Source of the DNA: Larix kaempferi
Lineage: Eukaryota > Streptophyta > Pinopsida > Pinales > Pinaceae
Direction of reading: 5' to 3'
DNA length: 64,000 nucleotides
NCBI GenBank assembly: GCA_027924585.1
Contig: BSBM01000779.1
Location: 13,233,001 to 13,297,000 of the forward strand
Shown here: piece after piece, positions 1 to 12,440 of the stretch
Position numbering within the stretch: position 1 is the first letter of the stretch
Layout: every line of letters starts with the position of its first letter
Position numbers and translations under genes: made by a program
The notes under the pieces: model-generated
Databases searched by the model: none
Seen by the model: only the letters and a program-made list of their open reading frames with translations
Told to the model about the DNA's origin: nothing

Positions 1-1369
1 TCTCGGCTCGATATTAAAATCCATAGATCAGTATTATAGAGTATTCTTTTATCTCCTCTTCGAACTTTGTAAACAATGAAGAAGGTCCTGAGTCTTCCTC
101 CCATGGGGTCGTTAAAATTTTACATGCTTTGGCTTATTGACTTTTCTTTCTTGGACTCATTAAAACAACAAGAAAGACATTCTTTTACAAAAAAGAATAA
201 GGGATGAGAAGGGTATATCATATATTTTCAGTTTCAAAGGCATTTAAGTTAGTCATGTCCTTGAACATAGCACCTAATTGAGCATTTCATGTCAGTTGGG
301 TTTTAGTTTTTGACCTTAGGGTGAACCTGATCTCCGAGTTTTTACTCCCCCAGTTGGTTATTCTTCCAATCATATGGAGGGTCTGTTAATGTCTCCTACA
401 TTGCAGGCTTATATCATTTCCCCCTCATGTTAAAAACTTCCTAAGTCACTTTGTGTCGTGTTCACTGTTCAAGGATACAGCTTGTGTCAGACATTATGCA
501 GTTTACCTTGACTTCATGTGTCGGCCATCCTGGTGTCAGTTTGTTTCATTTTGTTACTTGTCCTACTCCACATCAGCTCATAGATTTTGAGTGTTCCTCA
601 TGTTGGATGATGGAGGATGCCTTAAGACCTCCCTTCCAGCCGACTTCTTGTCATCAACTTCAACTCATTATGCTCTAGGAATGAATTTTAGAGTTTCAGT
701 TAGTACCTTGGGGATTGCAGTCATTAGTGGCAGTTTCCCTCACTGTTGAATAATGGGAATACATCAATGTCTCTTATTCGACAGGTTCCTGAGGTGTTCG
801 ACTTAAGGTCCATCTATTCACACTTGTTGGAATGTACTAGGTACCTTGGACCCGATTATCATTATCGATCGAATTCCTCTCGTTTGTTAACGGTATACAC
901 TAATGACCAGTAATCAAATGATACCCCTGATGTTCGACCTCAACTCATTTATTCACATGGTTAGGGTTTGTACCTTGGGTTGTTTGGATGAATACCTTGG
1001 GACTATGATAACATCACCATATTTATGTTATCACCCAAGCTGCGCAACACTGAACCTCATTCATTTTGGCTCTTCATGAGACATAGATCCAGTTTGTTGT
1101 TATGGCTATGATCTCACATTTTGACATGGATCCATGCTTGTATTTCAGTGGCCATGCTATATATACATCTCCTAGTGATGTATTGGATATCATGTTGTAT
1201 CATGCTACACATATATATGATGTCAAGATTGTAATTGCTCGCTGAACTTTGATCGTTGTTTTAGGTACTTTTGTGACTTGGTTCTACGGTTTCTTGCTCC
1301 TCCTCTGACTTGGAATTATAATGTATTTCGGCCATCATTTCCCTCTGACCTCACACATTAGGGGGCATC
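1..1369 (+). mobile_element. 3' internal region of an LTR retrotransposon
   Basis: This stretch has no credible coding frame; the longest open run is about 75 codons. It is placed in a retroelement because it ends in a polypurine tract directly followed by an LTR-like start. Short phrases such as 'gtaccttgg' recur inside it, as in a decayed untranslated 3' region. The rest of the element would lie to the left of the window. The family is not assignable from this piece. Confidence 0.4.
1358..1366 (+). other. polypurine tract of the LTR element
   Basis: The run TTAGGGGGC lies four bases before TGTTATAGG. Purine-rich tracts in this position prime plus-strand DNA synthesis in LTR retrotransposons. 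The match is short, so support comes mainly from its position next to the LTR-like start. Confidence 0.45.
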
Positions 1370-2282
1370 TGTTATAGGTCAAATATGCACTTCTCCATCC
1401 GTGATCACATTGCTCTATCTATCACACAAAAGGACACCATGGATTGAAGAGCTAAGTTGACTTAGATGACTTACTGCTGGAACTACACTCTTCAGCTGAA
1501 AATATTACATTTTTCTACTGATTTCATGACATGTGGGCTACTCTTTGCATAGTAAACCAGCGTTCTTCACCAACATGTGCGCTGCTTTGCTCAATGATAA
1601 CCAGTGCACACCTTAAAAATGTTGCAAACACTTGTTGCAAAGCACAAAAGTTGCACAGTGTGCGCTACTCTGGTTGTATGAAACCCACACACATCTTAAG
1701 ATGAAGTCAAAAAATATATTAAGATTATGAATTGGGATTAGTTGAAGTTGGTTCTGCAACTTCCCCAACCTCACAATTCAACCACCTCTCGATTCCAACT
1801 TCCTACATTGTCCCATAAATACAAGGAGGATCCATGAGAGAGGGACCTAGAAGGAATGCTTTAAGTTGTGTTATGCTGGGGGAATTCCCAAGTCATTGTG
1901 AAGAGTAGGATCCCAGGACTCGATTGCAGAAGCATCTTGACCGATCAGGTATATTTGTACTGATTTATGTTTCTTTGACAATAAAAAGGTGGACATACCC
2001 TTCCTATCCCAAATCGAATGTCTATTGGATTGTATGTTCATTTGGTTTAATATTTGATTGTAGTTGATGTTTAATTGCTTTCAATTTCATCATATTTATT
2101 GCAGTCAAGATACGCTTAGGAAGGTTTACTTTGTGTTGTAGTTTCATCACAGCGGAAGATCAAGCGGAAGACCAAGCGAAAGCTAGGACTAGCCATCGAT
2201 AAAAGGCACATCTTTCAATATCTCTATTTCTTTCCATTTGTAGTAACTAAATGCAATGCAATGAATGTATTTACCTATAACC
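1370..2282 (+). repeat. putative 3' LTR, about 0.91 kb
   Basis: It starts TGTTATAGG and ends CCTATAACC, a terminal inverted repeat with one mismatch in the last base, where CA is expected. It follows a polypurine tract. Inside are a TATA-like CATAAATACAAGG near 1814 and an AATAAA-type signal near 1980, in the order expected for U3-R-U5. No second LTR copy lies in the window, so the boundaries rest on internal signals only. Confidence 0.5.
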
Positions 2283-2394
2283 CTACCCAAGTTGGTAGTG
2301 TCTTCTCCTCACTATAAGGTATTTTTCTTGCACAACACCAGCTAGTTGACAACATTTTGTTAAAAAAAAACTACAATGGAGTGCTCTTGAGATA

Positions 2395-3385
2395 TCTTGA
2401 AAAACAAGATGCTTATAAGGTCCTCAGAAAAGCTACACGATAGGTCATCCAACAACAACTTCCTAGTGAAACTTTATCTCACAAAATTCTAAAAGCTATA
2501 TATTACTAACCAATGGTATTTAGAGATGCACTCATATGCCTGAAAGTGCCATATTTGTCAAAAAAAAATTGGAAGAGAGAAGAGGTGTGTTGTCCTATTG
2601 TAACTTGTAACATGTGAAGAATATTTTGACCAATGGGGCTTGGATATCATAGAGGAAATCAATCCAAACTACTCCAAGCAACATAACTACATATTAGCAA
2701 CCACAAATTACTTTACATTTTGGACTGAAGTTTTACCAATGGTCAAGATCAATGAACTAGAAACCATTCAAGTTTTGGAGCAACATCTGATCACCAAGTT
2801 TGGTGTTTCATCAACACTTGTTTTTAATAGTGCCACCTATTTTTCTTCTTTGAAGTTAATTGATTTTTCTTTAGAAAATGAAATTATTCTATGATAATCA
2901 TCTAAATATTACCCATGAAGCATTAGTGTAGAGAAGTCCACTAACAAAAACATGATCTATATTCTAAAGAAAATTGTAGTTGAACATTAGATAAATTGGC
3001 ACAACATTTTACCCAATGCCTTGTGGGGTGACAAACTGACTCCAAATCATGACCTAGGATCATCTTCTTGTTTCCTAATTTAAGAAAAATAATCCATCCT
3101 CCCCCCAACGCATTCTTTCCATCCCTTCAATTATTATAAGACTCATATGGTCAAATTTCCCCATCCATTCATAATCAAATCAATAATCTATTGAAGATGG
3201 AAGAATAAAGGAAGAAGGATAAGAACAAATTTGTTGTGAACATCAACAAATACTCAAGAGATGGTAATGATTTGTAGGAAATAAATAATTTCAAGAGGGA
3301 GATCTTGTATTGAAATGAAAAAAGGCACATGAAGAAAAGGGAAAACACACTAAATTTCATCAGTTATGGCTGGTCATTCCCAACT
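2395..3385 (+). pseudogene. Ty3/gypsy integrase fragment (decayed)
   Basis: In life this would be the integrase that joins retroelement DNA into the host chromosome. Pieces in shifting frames follow the order of gypsy integrases. A pre-core part reads DAYKVLRKATR, then HKILKAIYY. The catalytic core begins QWGLDIIEEINPN and runs on as YFTFWTEVLPMVK and ITKFGVSS (open frame 2640-2894). A later part reads STNKNMIYILKK and NWHNILPNALWGD. The C-terminal part reads NNLLKMEE and KREILY. The acidic residue expected after FGV (the usual D-N-G) is replaced by FNSAT, and many stops are present. No gag, protease or reverse transcriptase is attached. Wording of the core resembles the non-chromodomain gypsy branch, but the lineage is inference. 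Confidence 0.75.
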
Positions 3386-3420
3386 GGTTGAGAAGCTTGG
3401 CATAGGCACACACAAATTAC

Positions 3421-3875
3421 CTAAGTGGGTTTGCTTTGGCATTTGTTTTTGTGGATTTTCATTAGATGATTTTTTTTCATTTCTTGTTGTCTTCAAGCAA
3501 GTTACCCCTAGTTTCAATTTACTATTAGTAGTTTTATTTTTATTTTTTTTCTTCTTTTCAATTTCATTATTTCAATTTACCCAAAAATGCTTACCATTTT
3601 GGTTTTCTCCATAATCACATGATTCCAAAGCACTATTTCACCTAGCTACCCCCAAGGTAGTCAACCTATACATAAGTAGGTTTGCTTTATCATTTGTTTT
3701 TGTGATTTTCATTTGATGTTTTTTTTTTCATTTCTTATTGTCTTCAAGCAGGTTACCCTTAGTTTCAATTTACTATTAGCAATTTTATTTTTATATTTGT
3801 TCTCTTCTTTTCAAATTTGTTATTTCAATTTACCCGAAAATGCTTACTATTTTGGTTTTCTCCACAATATCATGA
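3421..3875. repeat. tandem duplication, period about 249 bp
   Basis: The segment from about 3427 (gggtttgctttggcatttg) recurs from about 3676 with small changes. Both copies pass through 'cttcaagca(a/g)gttaccc', 'tttcaatttactattag' and 'tttggttttctcca'. It directly follows the gypsy integrase remnant and may belong to the same dead element. The short open frame at 3366-3614 is a by-product of T-rich sequence. Confidence 0.75.
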
Positions 3876-5582
3876 CTCTTATGATATTGTAGGCATAGCC
3901 ATGTGAAGGTATGGAAATCCATTCAAGATTGTTCAAGGCATTGATCCATTAAACTTTTGATCAAATCTTTCATGAATACCATTTAGAATTTTATTACAGT
4001 GGTTGAACATAAGTTGGCTAGATGACTAGTCATGAAAAGCTCACAAATCAAGTATTGAATAACTTACTAGTCATCTTTAATGTTCCATCCACTCACAATA
4101 ATGGGGATTGATGTTTTAATTATAAGACATGACAATACTAAGATTTATATCTTCAAGGAGATACTTACTATCACTCAAGAAAACATAACCAATTCTCAGG
4201 TAACAGGTATCCTCCCAAATTCCTTTAAAGGTTTAGTAATCTTCCCCACTCACCTATTTCCCACAATACAACTAAATGGTGAAGGCTTGGGAAAGGAGTT
4301 TCAGATCATGTGAGACATGCTAGTATCTCCATTGGGGATATGGATGCTCACTAGAAATGGTGCGAGGCCTACAATATGGGGGTGACTTTGTGAGGGATAC
4401 CGGTGCTCACTAGTAGTGGAGTTAAAGACACCAAGAGAACACGAATAAATATCTTGAGAAAATTTTCAATTTTCATGATCTATAGAAACTTTGCGGTACT
4501 GTATGGGAATATGAGGACAAAACTAAAGTCATGAAAGTAAATCCATGAATCTAAACTTGTGGCCCTAGCTAGTAGGCTATTCAAGCTTCAACTGGGAATT
4601 CACGTAGTTGGTTTAAATGTTAGGTTTTAGTGGGAACCCATTTCAAGAAAGATAATTGCTTTCTTCTTAAGGCCCTTAGTTAATTTCAAATATATTATAC
4701 ATAGATTAATGGTTTCACCTAACATGTCGCCAATTATTGATCCAACAACAACTTCTCAAGGTTCTTCCTTCATTGTAAAACTTAATCAAATTAATTTGCA
4801 TCCTATTCAATTTCCTTTGAGCTTTGATATTCTAAATTTGTTCATATTTTGGCTTGATGAAAATTTCTATGCTTATTTCCTTTCATCAAGCCTCCAACAT
4901 GATTATTTGAGGTCATCTCATCTTGGTTCATACCTACAATTATTTTTTATGAATCTCTGAACTTTGAATCGCCTTGTCAGTTCTCGGAACCATTGGCCTT
5001 TGCACATTACTTTTAAATTTGTACCTCCCCTTTAAATTTTTCTCCATTGTCAAATATCACAACAAACTCAAACTTCCAAAACATGAAAACCCATGACATG
5101 TCACATTGTCAAAAAAATTCCAAACCGTGAAAAGACATGATACATCGCAATATCACAAACTTGATTGAAAATTTTGAAAGGTGATACATTGCACTATTGC
5201 AAGTTTGAAAAGATCTAAAGCTATGATAAATAAAATTTTATCGCAAAGATTGAAAAGCTTGAAAAGTTTAAAATTTTAAAAATAACTAGGTTAAGTTCTT
5301 ATCCACCCATTACCATATTAATACGTTAATGTGTGATCATGTAGATGTTTCTATATCATCTCTAATTGCATTTAAGCATTGGTATTGGGAATTCCCCAAT
5401 ATTATCCATTTAAATTCATTGATTAGAATCACCCCCTTCACTCTACTTCTACGAGGCTTTCATTTTGTTTTTTTCTCCCAATGGTTAAAACCACTAATAG
5501 AGGCCCCACTTATCCTTGCAATTAGGTACCCCAACTTCATGGTCCATCTCCTTACCCAGGACATTCTTCACTTTTCTCTATG
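3876..5582. other. AT-rich stretch without recognisable gene
   Basis: Only short, T-rich open frames occur (for example 4080-4313 and 4709-4960), with no motif I recognise. A phrase 'ggatgctcactag / ggtgctcactag' is duplicated near 4340-4420. The position after the integrase remnant suggests further retroelement debris; this is inference. Confidence 0.4.
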
Positions 5583-5815
5583 CCAACTATGTTAAAAGGA
5601 TATAAAATGAGTAGTGTTTGCTCATTTCATAGGGTATCCACTCCTTTAACTTCCTAATATCATTTCCCACAGCACCCAAAAAAACCCTAAGCTCTATATT
5701 CCAACTATGTTAAAAGGATATAAAATGAGCAGTGCTTGCACATTTAAGAGGGTCTCAACTCCTTCAAATTCTTAATCTTGTTTCCCATAGCACCCAAAAA
5801 ACCTAAGCTTGCTTA
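5583..5815. repeat. tandem duplication, period 118 bp
   Basis: The copy from 5583 (ccaactatgttaaaagg) repeats from 5701. Both contain 'tataaaatgag', 'tttccca(c/t)agcaccc' and 'aagct'. Divergence is moderate, so this is an old duplication. Confidence 0.8.
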
Positions 5816-6440
5816 GCATTTGGTGTTTAACTATTATCATTTTCCAAGATTTTATATGATATTGTCTAAAGAAAAAACCTCAATCCATAGTATCCAACAA
5901 TGGAGGAACATTGGAGCTATCACCCTTTTATTTGTCATGTTGTTATTCCTTGAACGAACACCAAATACACTAAAAAGGTTCCTTGAATCATTTTAGAAAC
6001 GACTATCAATCATGAGAATTTCATTTATGGAAAACATGCAATTATTTCTTTCAAAAGGGTACTTTTTACCACAATAGGGAAACCAACATGGACATGGGCA
6101 TTATACTTTCATTTTTTCTAACCATGCTAAGGCGTTTTGTTGTAATGAATGAGTCAAAGGACCCAAATATGGACTCTAAAAGGTAGAATAATAAAAATGA
6201 AATAATTGTCAAAGTGAGTCCAAACATAAAAGAATCAACCAAGCTAAAGGTAGATATAGAGAACCCATGACCATTTTATGGCGACACCCAATGGAGGAAA
6301 GATTCTAAAACTAGTTATCAATGGGGGGAAGTGTATTAGATGTTAAGAGAAGAAACTTATCTAGAGTTACCTCTTGCACTTGGTGAAGTGAATCCTAATG
6401 TAGGTGTATATCAAATGATCACGGAATATTCCTTCATAAA

Positions 6441-6896
6441 GTGGCAGCCAAACCAACAGTATTCCCATGTGTTAAATTCATATCCTTGTTGATTATTCAT
6501 GTTGACACCAAAACTAGGATAGTAAAATATGTGAAAGGGAAAGCCGTCGCCTATTTGTTTCCTCCTTGCTTGGGTATCTATTATAAGTTCCGTAGCCCCC
6601 TTCTAAATCTTACAAAAGAATTGGTCTTGCATTTTTCCCTCTACTATCATGATCTCCTTAAAAGATGGTGGGCGAATAAAAATGCATTGACATCAAGGAT
6701 ATTAGGTATGTACCCTACAAAGCTTCTAAGGAATCCCTATATGATCACTATGATGTTGATAAGAACTAGACAAAGAGGAATATGCCTCATAGTTCAAACA
6801 AGATTAGATCCCACTCATCTATCAAGTCACCTGGGTCAAGACAATTTTCAATTGGGAATCTATTCTATCAGCCTCCATGAATCAAACCATCTTTAG
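6441..6896 (+). other. open frame of 151 codons, function not recognised
   Basis: This is the longest plus-strand open frame in the first 10 kb. The translated text has no catalytic motif that I recognise and no signal peptide. It is flanked by AT-rich decayed sequence, and its first ATG has no supporting context. It may be a chance run or a worn piece of a retroelement protein. No promoter or splice signals were evident. Confidence 0.15.
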
Positions 6897-7290
6897 ATCC
6901 AGATACACATCCATAAGAATCCCTCCAACATTCTACATGTCATCATAATCGATGGATGTGATATGTGTATGAAACAATTTTCCAAAGATGAGATGGTGTT
7001 GGTAATCCAATGAGGATTCTAGAAACATCGAACACACGGATGTTATAACTTATAATCTAAACACATGTTTCAACTCCTCCATGCCATTCATCACTAGAGG
7101 GAATTTTCCCCTTTACGAGTTGGGTTTGGGAAAATCTACTCCTTCTAAAACCAATGCCATCACATCCTTAGACTCTTTCATGTTTTATAGGCAAAGAGGC
7201 GAGTGGTGATATAGATCTAGAAAAAACTCAAAATTCCTATACTTCCAAAGCTCACAGTCACTACAGAAACTCCAATGGCCAACAAATACA

Positions 7291-7680
7291 GTGGCTAATA
7301 CTATAACCACTACTTTTACAGAAGTTTCCTTCTCTCAAATAAATGAATTCTATAGTCAAAATATGGTTAAGGAAATAAAATCTTATAGGAGGACGATCAC
7401 CATCGTGGAAGAGGAAGTAGCTCACTATAAAGTAGACATGAGCAATGTGGAAAAGGTTAATACCTACACTTTCAAATTACAAGATGAAGTAAATATTGTG
7501 CAAAGATTAATGTACAATGGTTTGCAATCATTTCATAAATCTATTACCCAATTCCCCACATTCCTCGTTAAAGGAATTTTTGAGGTAAAAAATGGGTCTA
7601 AAAAAAAATGTAGTATGAAAATCAACTTTATAACAACCAATGGGATTCAATATAATGATGTCAACCATAGCAATAAATAG
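7291..7680 (+). other. open frame of 129 codons, possible coiled-coil fragment
   Basis: The predicted protein starts MANTITTTF and has a charged, heptad-like middle (TIVEEEVAHYKVDMSNVEKV) that could form a coiled coil, and it ends in a lysine-rich tail. I do not recognise a family. Polar, coiled-coil text is common in the N-terminal part of plant retroelement Gag proteins, which would suit the setting, but there is no zinc knuckle. It could equally be a chance frame. A foldback begins about 20 bases after the stop. Confidence 0.25.
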
Positions 7681-7698
7681 TTTTAGAGGGAAATAAAA

Positions 7699-7942
7699 AA
7701 AAAACTATTTTTTGTATCGTATTTTCAACTTATCTCCTTGTAGGTTTACTCAAATTTCAAGTGTGAGCACATGTTTTTGTTTTTATTTTTTATGTATTTC
7801 GAGTTTTTTCCTACCAAGGGTTTATCAAAGGTATGCGAAGTGGAATCTAATCCTTATCCAATGAGTTCTCACACTTTGAAATTTGAGTAAATTTATAAGT
7901 TTATAAATTGAAAATACAATAGAAAAAAAGTAGTTTTGTTTT
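7699..7942. repeat. foldback: imperfect inverted repeat with arms of about 70 bp
   Basis: The left arm (about 7699-7767, through 'gtattttcaactt' and 'actcaaatttcaa') is matched by the reverse complement of the right arm (about 7868-7942, through 'ttgaaatttgagt' and 'ttgaaaatacaa'). The spacer is about 100 bp. Such small foldbacks are often MITE-type transposon relics. No clear target duplication was found at the ends, so the class is not assigned. Confidence 0.65.
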
Positions 7943-8576
7943 CCTTTCCTTAAAAAATGCAAAACCCTTATTTTATTATCTTAACTATTATTTTATTTTT
8001 TTCCTTAGGAGACCCATTTTAGACCTCAAATTTCTCTTAAGAGACAAGGTCAAAGACAAGAAAGTAATACTGGACAAAGTCGAGTTAGGACCAGATGATC
8101 TACATAAATATTAAACATCAAAGACAGGAAAACGATGCACCTAAAGACCTTCACTAGATGAGTGAGTGGGACAGTCAATGAAACTTCACTGCATTAGCAA
8201 ATTGCAAATCAACAAGCTATTAGAAAAGTATATCATTTTCTTAGTGAGAAAATACAAGCACTTTTACATAGTAGCGGAAAAGGTGATTGAATGGTCATTT
8301 TCCCTCACTATGGGAAATGAGCTTATCAAGGCCATCTGAGGATATTTTAAATGATTTGGAAGGATTTATAAGATGCAAAATAATTTCCATTGAAATCACC
8401 TCAATAATATCCAATGATACATTAAAAGAATACATTGCATAATTTTTGCAAAATTGTATACAACATATGAAAAGAATGATGTTAAAAAAATAATAAATTA
8501 ATTTATTAATAATTCAAAAAATTGAAGAACTTTTTAAACTCTTTATTATTTATATCTAGATAGAGTAATGAAGGAA
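7943..8576. other. no recognisable gene
   Basis: AT-rich sequence with no open frame of note, no retroelement motif and no clear repeat structure seen by eye. Confidence 0.4.
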
Positions 8577-9960
8577 GTGTAAAAAAATGAATATATGTGG
8601 AGATGAGGGATGGAATTTGATGATCAAATTGTTCGCCACGAGGTAATTTTCCTATGAAATACATTTAGAAGTTTCAAACGACCTTCATAACTCTTTAATA
8701 AAAGAGCAAAAACGAGCTATTCAAATGTCAAAATCATCAAATTTAATAGACTATTTCATTTTTAAATTCCTACCCTAGTGGAGACTTTCAAAAGTGAATT
8801 CTAGTGTTGACCTTGACCACCAAACTAATGGTTCTTCTTGGGTAACATGTTTGGGTCAAATTGCCCAAAATAGCATGTATTTTGTGTAGTTCACTAAGAA
8901 CTCTAAAGCCATTAATGCATGGGACATTTTCTTTTTGATGTCTATGTTTTCTAGTTGTATGATCCTGAAAATAATGATAGTATTGGATCACATGCTGGAT
9001 CAAATTGACTTTTGTAGACTTGGGACACATGATGATAGTGTAAAAAAATGAATATATGTGGGGATCAAGGATGGAATTTTATGAGCAAATTGTTGGTCAT
9101 GAGGTATTTGCTTGTCAAATACAATTATAAGTTTTAAACGATTGTCATAATTCTTCAATAAAATAGCAAGAACAAGCTATACAAATGTAAAAATCGTCAA
9201 ATTTGATAGACTATTTCATTTTCAAATTCCTACTTGATGGGGACTTTCAAAAGTGAATTCTAGTGTTGACCTTGACCACCAAACCAATGGTTCTTCTTGG
9301 GTAACATGTTTGGGTCAAATTGACCTTAACATAAACCAAAGTACATGCATTTCATGTTCACTTAAAACTCTAAAGTAACATGCATTTCGTGTTCACTAAA
9401 AACTCTAAAGCCATTAATGATGCATGGGACATTTTCTCTTTGATGTATCTATTTTCTAGTTGTATGATCTTGAAAAGAATGATAGTCTTGGGTCACATGC
9501 TAGATCAAATTGACTTTTGTACGATGTTGGCTGCATTGCACATGGTGCAATAACTATGCAAGTATTATAAAATTTTGCAATGTTATGGATGTTCACTTAC
9601 CTTCTACAAATATTATACATGGACTTTCAAAACTATTTCTAATCGTAGTGGAGACTTTCAAAATTGGATTCTATTGCAGGCCTTGACTTCTACAATAGTG
9701 CTTTCTCTCAAGTCGCATGGACCTTTGGCATACATCTCTAACATGCATTTCTAGTTTATTAAGACCTCTAGAGCATAAAATGCACGAGGGGACATTTTCT
9801 TTCTGATGTCTCTCGGTTCTAATTGTATCGATCTTGAAAATAATAATATGATGTCTCTCGGTTCTAGTTGTATTGATCTTGAAAAGAATAATATGCTTGC
9901 TTTTGGGTCACATTGATCAAATTGAATTTTGTAGGACTATAATATGCTTGGTCTTTGATC
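8577..9960. repeat. tandem duplication, period about 462 bp, with a decayed third copy
   Basis: The phrase 'gtgtaaaaaaatgaatatat' opens copies at 8577 and 9039. Both then run through 'agctatacaaatg' variants, 'agtgttgaccttgaccacc' and 'ggttcttcttgggtaacatg'. A third, worn copy starts near 9640 with 'gtggagactttcaaa'. Within it a 45-bp phrase beginning 'gatgtctctcggttcta' is itself doubled (9805 and 9850), and near 9330-9400 a phrase ending 'aactctaaag' is doubled. No protein was recognised; the minus-strand open frame at 8788-9030 is a by-product. Confidence 0.8.
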
Positions 9961-10227
9961 AAACTAATTTTTGTAGCCTTTTGGTCAGATTTCACATGGT
10001 ACAATAACATGGTACAATATTTATGTAAATTTATGTAATTATTGTAGAATTATACATTGATGTGGATGTTCACTTATCTTTTTCGAAATGTAAAAGAGTT
10101 TTGATTTTATAAATTTATGTATTAGTATGTATAGGATAGGAATTTGAAAAACATTTAGTGTGTCAATAATAATAATAATTTTAATGTAATCAATATAGAT
10201 TCATCTTAACTATAGCTTTTTCAAGTA
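9961..10227. other. no recognisable gene
   Basis: AT-rich sequence with a short (AAT) run near 10167. Nothing else was recognised. Confidence 0.4.
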
Positions 10228-10390
10228 CTGAGAAAGATCAAATCTCTTGAGGGAAGGTTTGCACCTTAAGGAATGTATCAAACCCTGAGAGGGATCAAAT
10301 CTCTTGAGGGAAGGTTTGCACCTTAAGGAATGTATCAAACACTGAGAGGGATCAAATCTCTTGAGTAAAGATTTTCACCTTAAAGAATTT
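10228..10390. repeat. 57-bp tandem repeat, three copies
   Basis: Three head-to-tail copies carry 'gatcaaatctcttgag', then '(g)aaggtttgcacctt' and 'aaggaatgtatcaaac'. Starts are near 10230, 10287 and 10344. The third copy has drifted most. The related phrase 'gttgagagggatcaaatccc' occurs alone near 11251. Confidence 0.85.
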
Positions 10391-11784
10391 GATCCTTCTA
10401 GAAACGTTGATGAACCAAAGTTAAAATAGATCATTCAATAAAAGAATCAACTAAAATTTCTTAAATTTTACAAAAATCAGAATTTTTAAATTAAAAATAA
10501 TTTCTTTCTCCCAATAAATCATTTTCTACACCCTTTTACTTGCTTTTGTTTTATTTTAGACTATATTGTTGAAAATTGATTTTAAAAAGTTTGTAGCTCA
10601 TATTTATAAGCTATATAATTTATTTGAAATATATATCAAATTTTAAATTTTTTTCAGAAATATCATCTTATATCATTATCAAAGTTTGTCTATGATTTAT
10701 TTATTTATAGGTTTTTATTTTTATTTTTAAAAGGGCAATATTCAGCATCACATCTTTGTTCCCAATATATATACTTTTATATTAGTGGAATATTTTTGAA
10801 TTTGTAAATTTTTGAATTACTTTTTTTTTCTTGATATAAATGAAATATATTTTAACCAGTTAAAAATTTGCAAAATTTGTAAATTACAATGTTGCTCTTT
10901 AACATAACTATATATAAAAAAAATTAAAATGTTAATAAATATTATTAATATTTTTAGTTTTTAATTTTTAATAAGTGAAATAGATACAATTTCTTATTAA
11001 AATCCACTTCAAACTCCATTAAATCAAAATACCAATGATAAAAACGAACATATTCTATTAAAAAAGAACTCCATCATATACAATGATAAAAACGAACCTA
11101 TTATATTAAAACAAAACTCCATCATATATATAAATTTTGCACTATGAAACATGATTTCTAGGTACAAAATTAATATAAACCAGACTAGATTCATCTAAAC
11201 TCCAAATCTACTATGCACCCAGATCAATTGATACGATGGATTTACCATGTGTTGAGAGGGATCAAATCCCTAGAGGTGCAAACCTTTCTTATTATCTATC
11301 TCTTATTAGATAGGTTTAAAATTGTTTTACTTTAACTCTTTCACATTGTTTTACTTTAAATAGATACTTTATCATTGTTTTACTTTTTACTTTTTTACAT
11401 TTTTTTTACATTTAAACTGTTTATACATTGTCTTACTTATCACGTTTTCATATTCTTTAAAAAGTTACTATTAAATTTTTAATTAAAATTTATGTCGGCT
11501 CAATTATAAATGTGTTTGAATGTTATGTTATGTAATCTAATAACGTAACATGACAACATCTCCCCCATACTCGACTATAGAAGCGCCTCTACGCACTATA
11601 TATATATATAATTTCTTTTATATTTAATATTTAAAGCTTCTCCAACTATGAACAACTTAAACATTGACCCACAAACTTAATCTTAACTTAGTAAACATCA
11701 TATACAAAGTCAATCTTATAAAACGAGTATTAAGAGGCTTTATTTTTCTAATTAAATAAAAGCGGGCTTTTAACAATTGCAATA
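10391..11784. other. very AT-rich stretch without gene
   Basis: No coding frame or retroelement domain was recognised. A 48-bp phrase starting 'caatgataaaaacgaac' is doubled at 11033 and 11081. A short TA run lies near 11600. Confidence 0.45.
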
Positions 11785-12190
11785 TTTACACCAATAGGTG
11801 TTTATATCTTAGAAATTGGAGTGAACTACCATCTATGTTTTTAATATATTGAAGGAGGATGGGACAAGTGTACTGTCCATATTGATTTTATGATCATTGT
11901 TCAAAATTTGAAATAAACAATTATAATATATATATATATATATATATAACAACTGGTAGTTGCTGCATGGATAAATCTTACCTCATGCATGGATAATAGG
12001 TAGTGATAGAGACAATCCTTTCAACTAAAGAACGTAATAGGTAGATGAGGTATACACAACAACTGATTACAACTAAGCATGGAGAACAAGTAATATATAA
12101 GTTGTTCATGGCACTTAACTTGTGACCTATCGATGTCCATTGACCATGAGTTAAGTAGTTGTGCTAGTGATAAAAGGATGAATGCAATAA
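11785..12190. repeat. dispersed repeat, copy A (unoccupied)
   Basis: This segment shares its order of phrases with 62015-63185. These are 'ataggtgtttatat', 'tgg(a/g)gtg(a/g)actac', 'acaagtgtact', 'gttcaaaatt', 'aacaattata', 'gcatggataa/gaatggataa', and 'acttgtg(a/g)cctatcg' near the end. Copy A lacks the solo LTR that interrupts the 62-kb copy. It contains a (TA) microsatellite at about 11929-11947. The family is not recognised. Confidence 0.65.
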
Positions 12191-12440
12191 AAACGAAAAA
12201 CAACAAATCAAATGAGACAGTATTAAAAAAAAATCGTGGTAATTAGGAATGCATGTCCTCTAACATATTGTAATATTCTAACTAATCTACTAATCTATTG
12301 CTTCTTTTAGGGCTAATGATATGGTTTAAGGATCATTTCCAATTAACTTTCTTCGGAGAATAATTTTTGACCTCCTGTTTTCTTCTAAGATAATCTTCCA
12401 GTAATTATTTTCACATATAGTTGAGTTGTTAGAATGTGTT
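12191..12440. other. no recognisable gene
   Basis: AT-rich spacer between the dispersed repeat and the CACTA-like terminus; nothing recognised. Confidence 0.35.

Noticed and set aside
3175-3360. Minus-strand Phe/Leu-rich small membrane protein
   Set aside because: It is the antisense shadow of the gypsy integrase C-terminal text.
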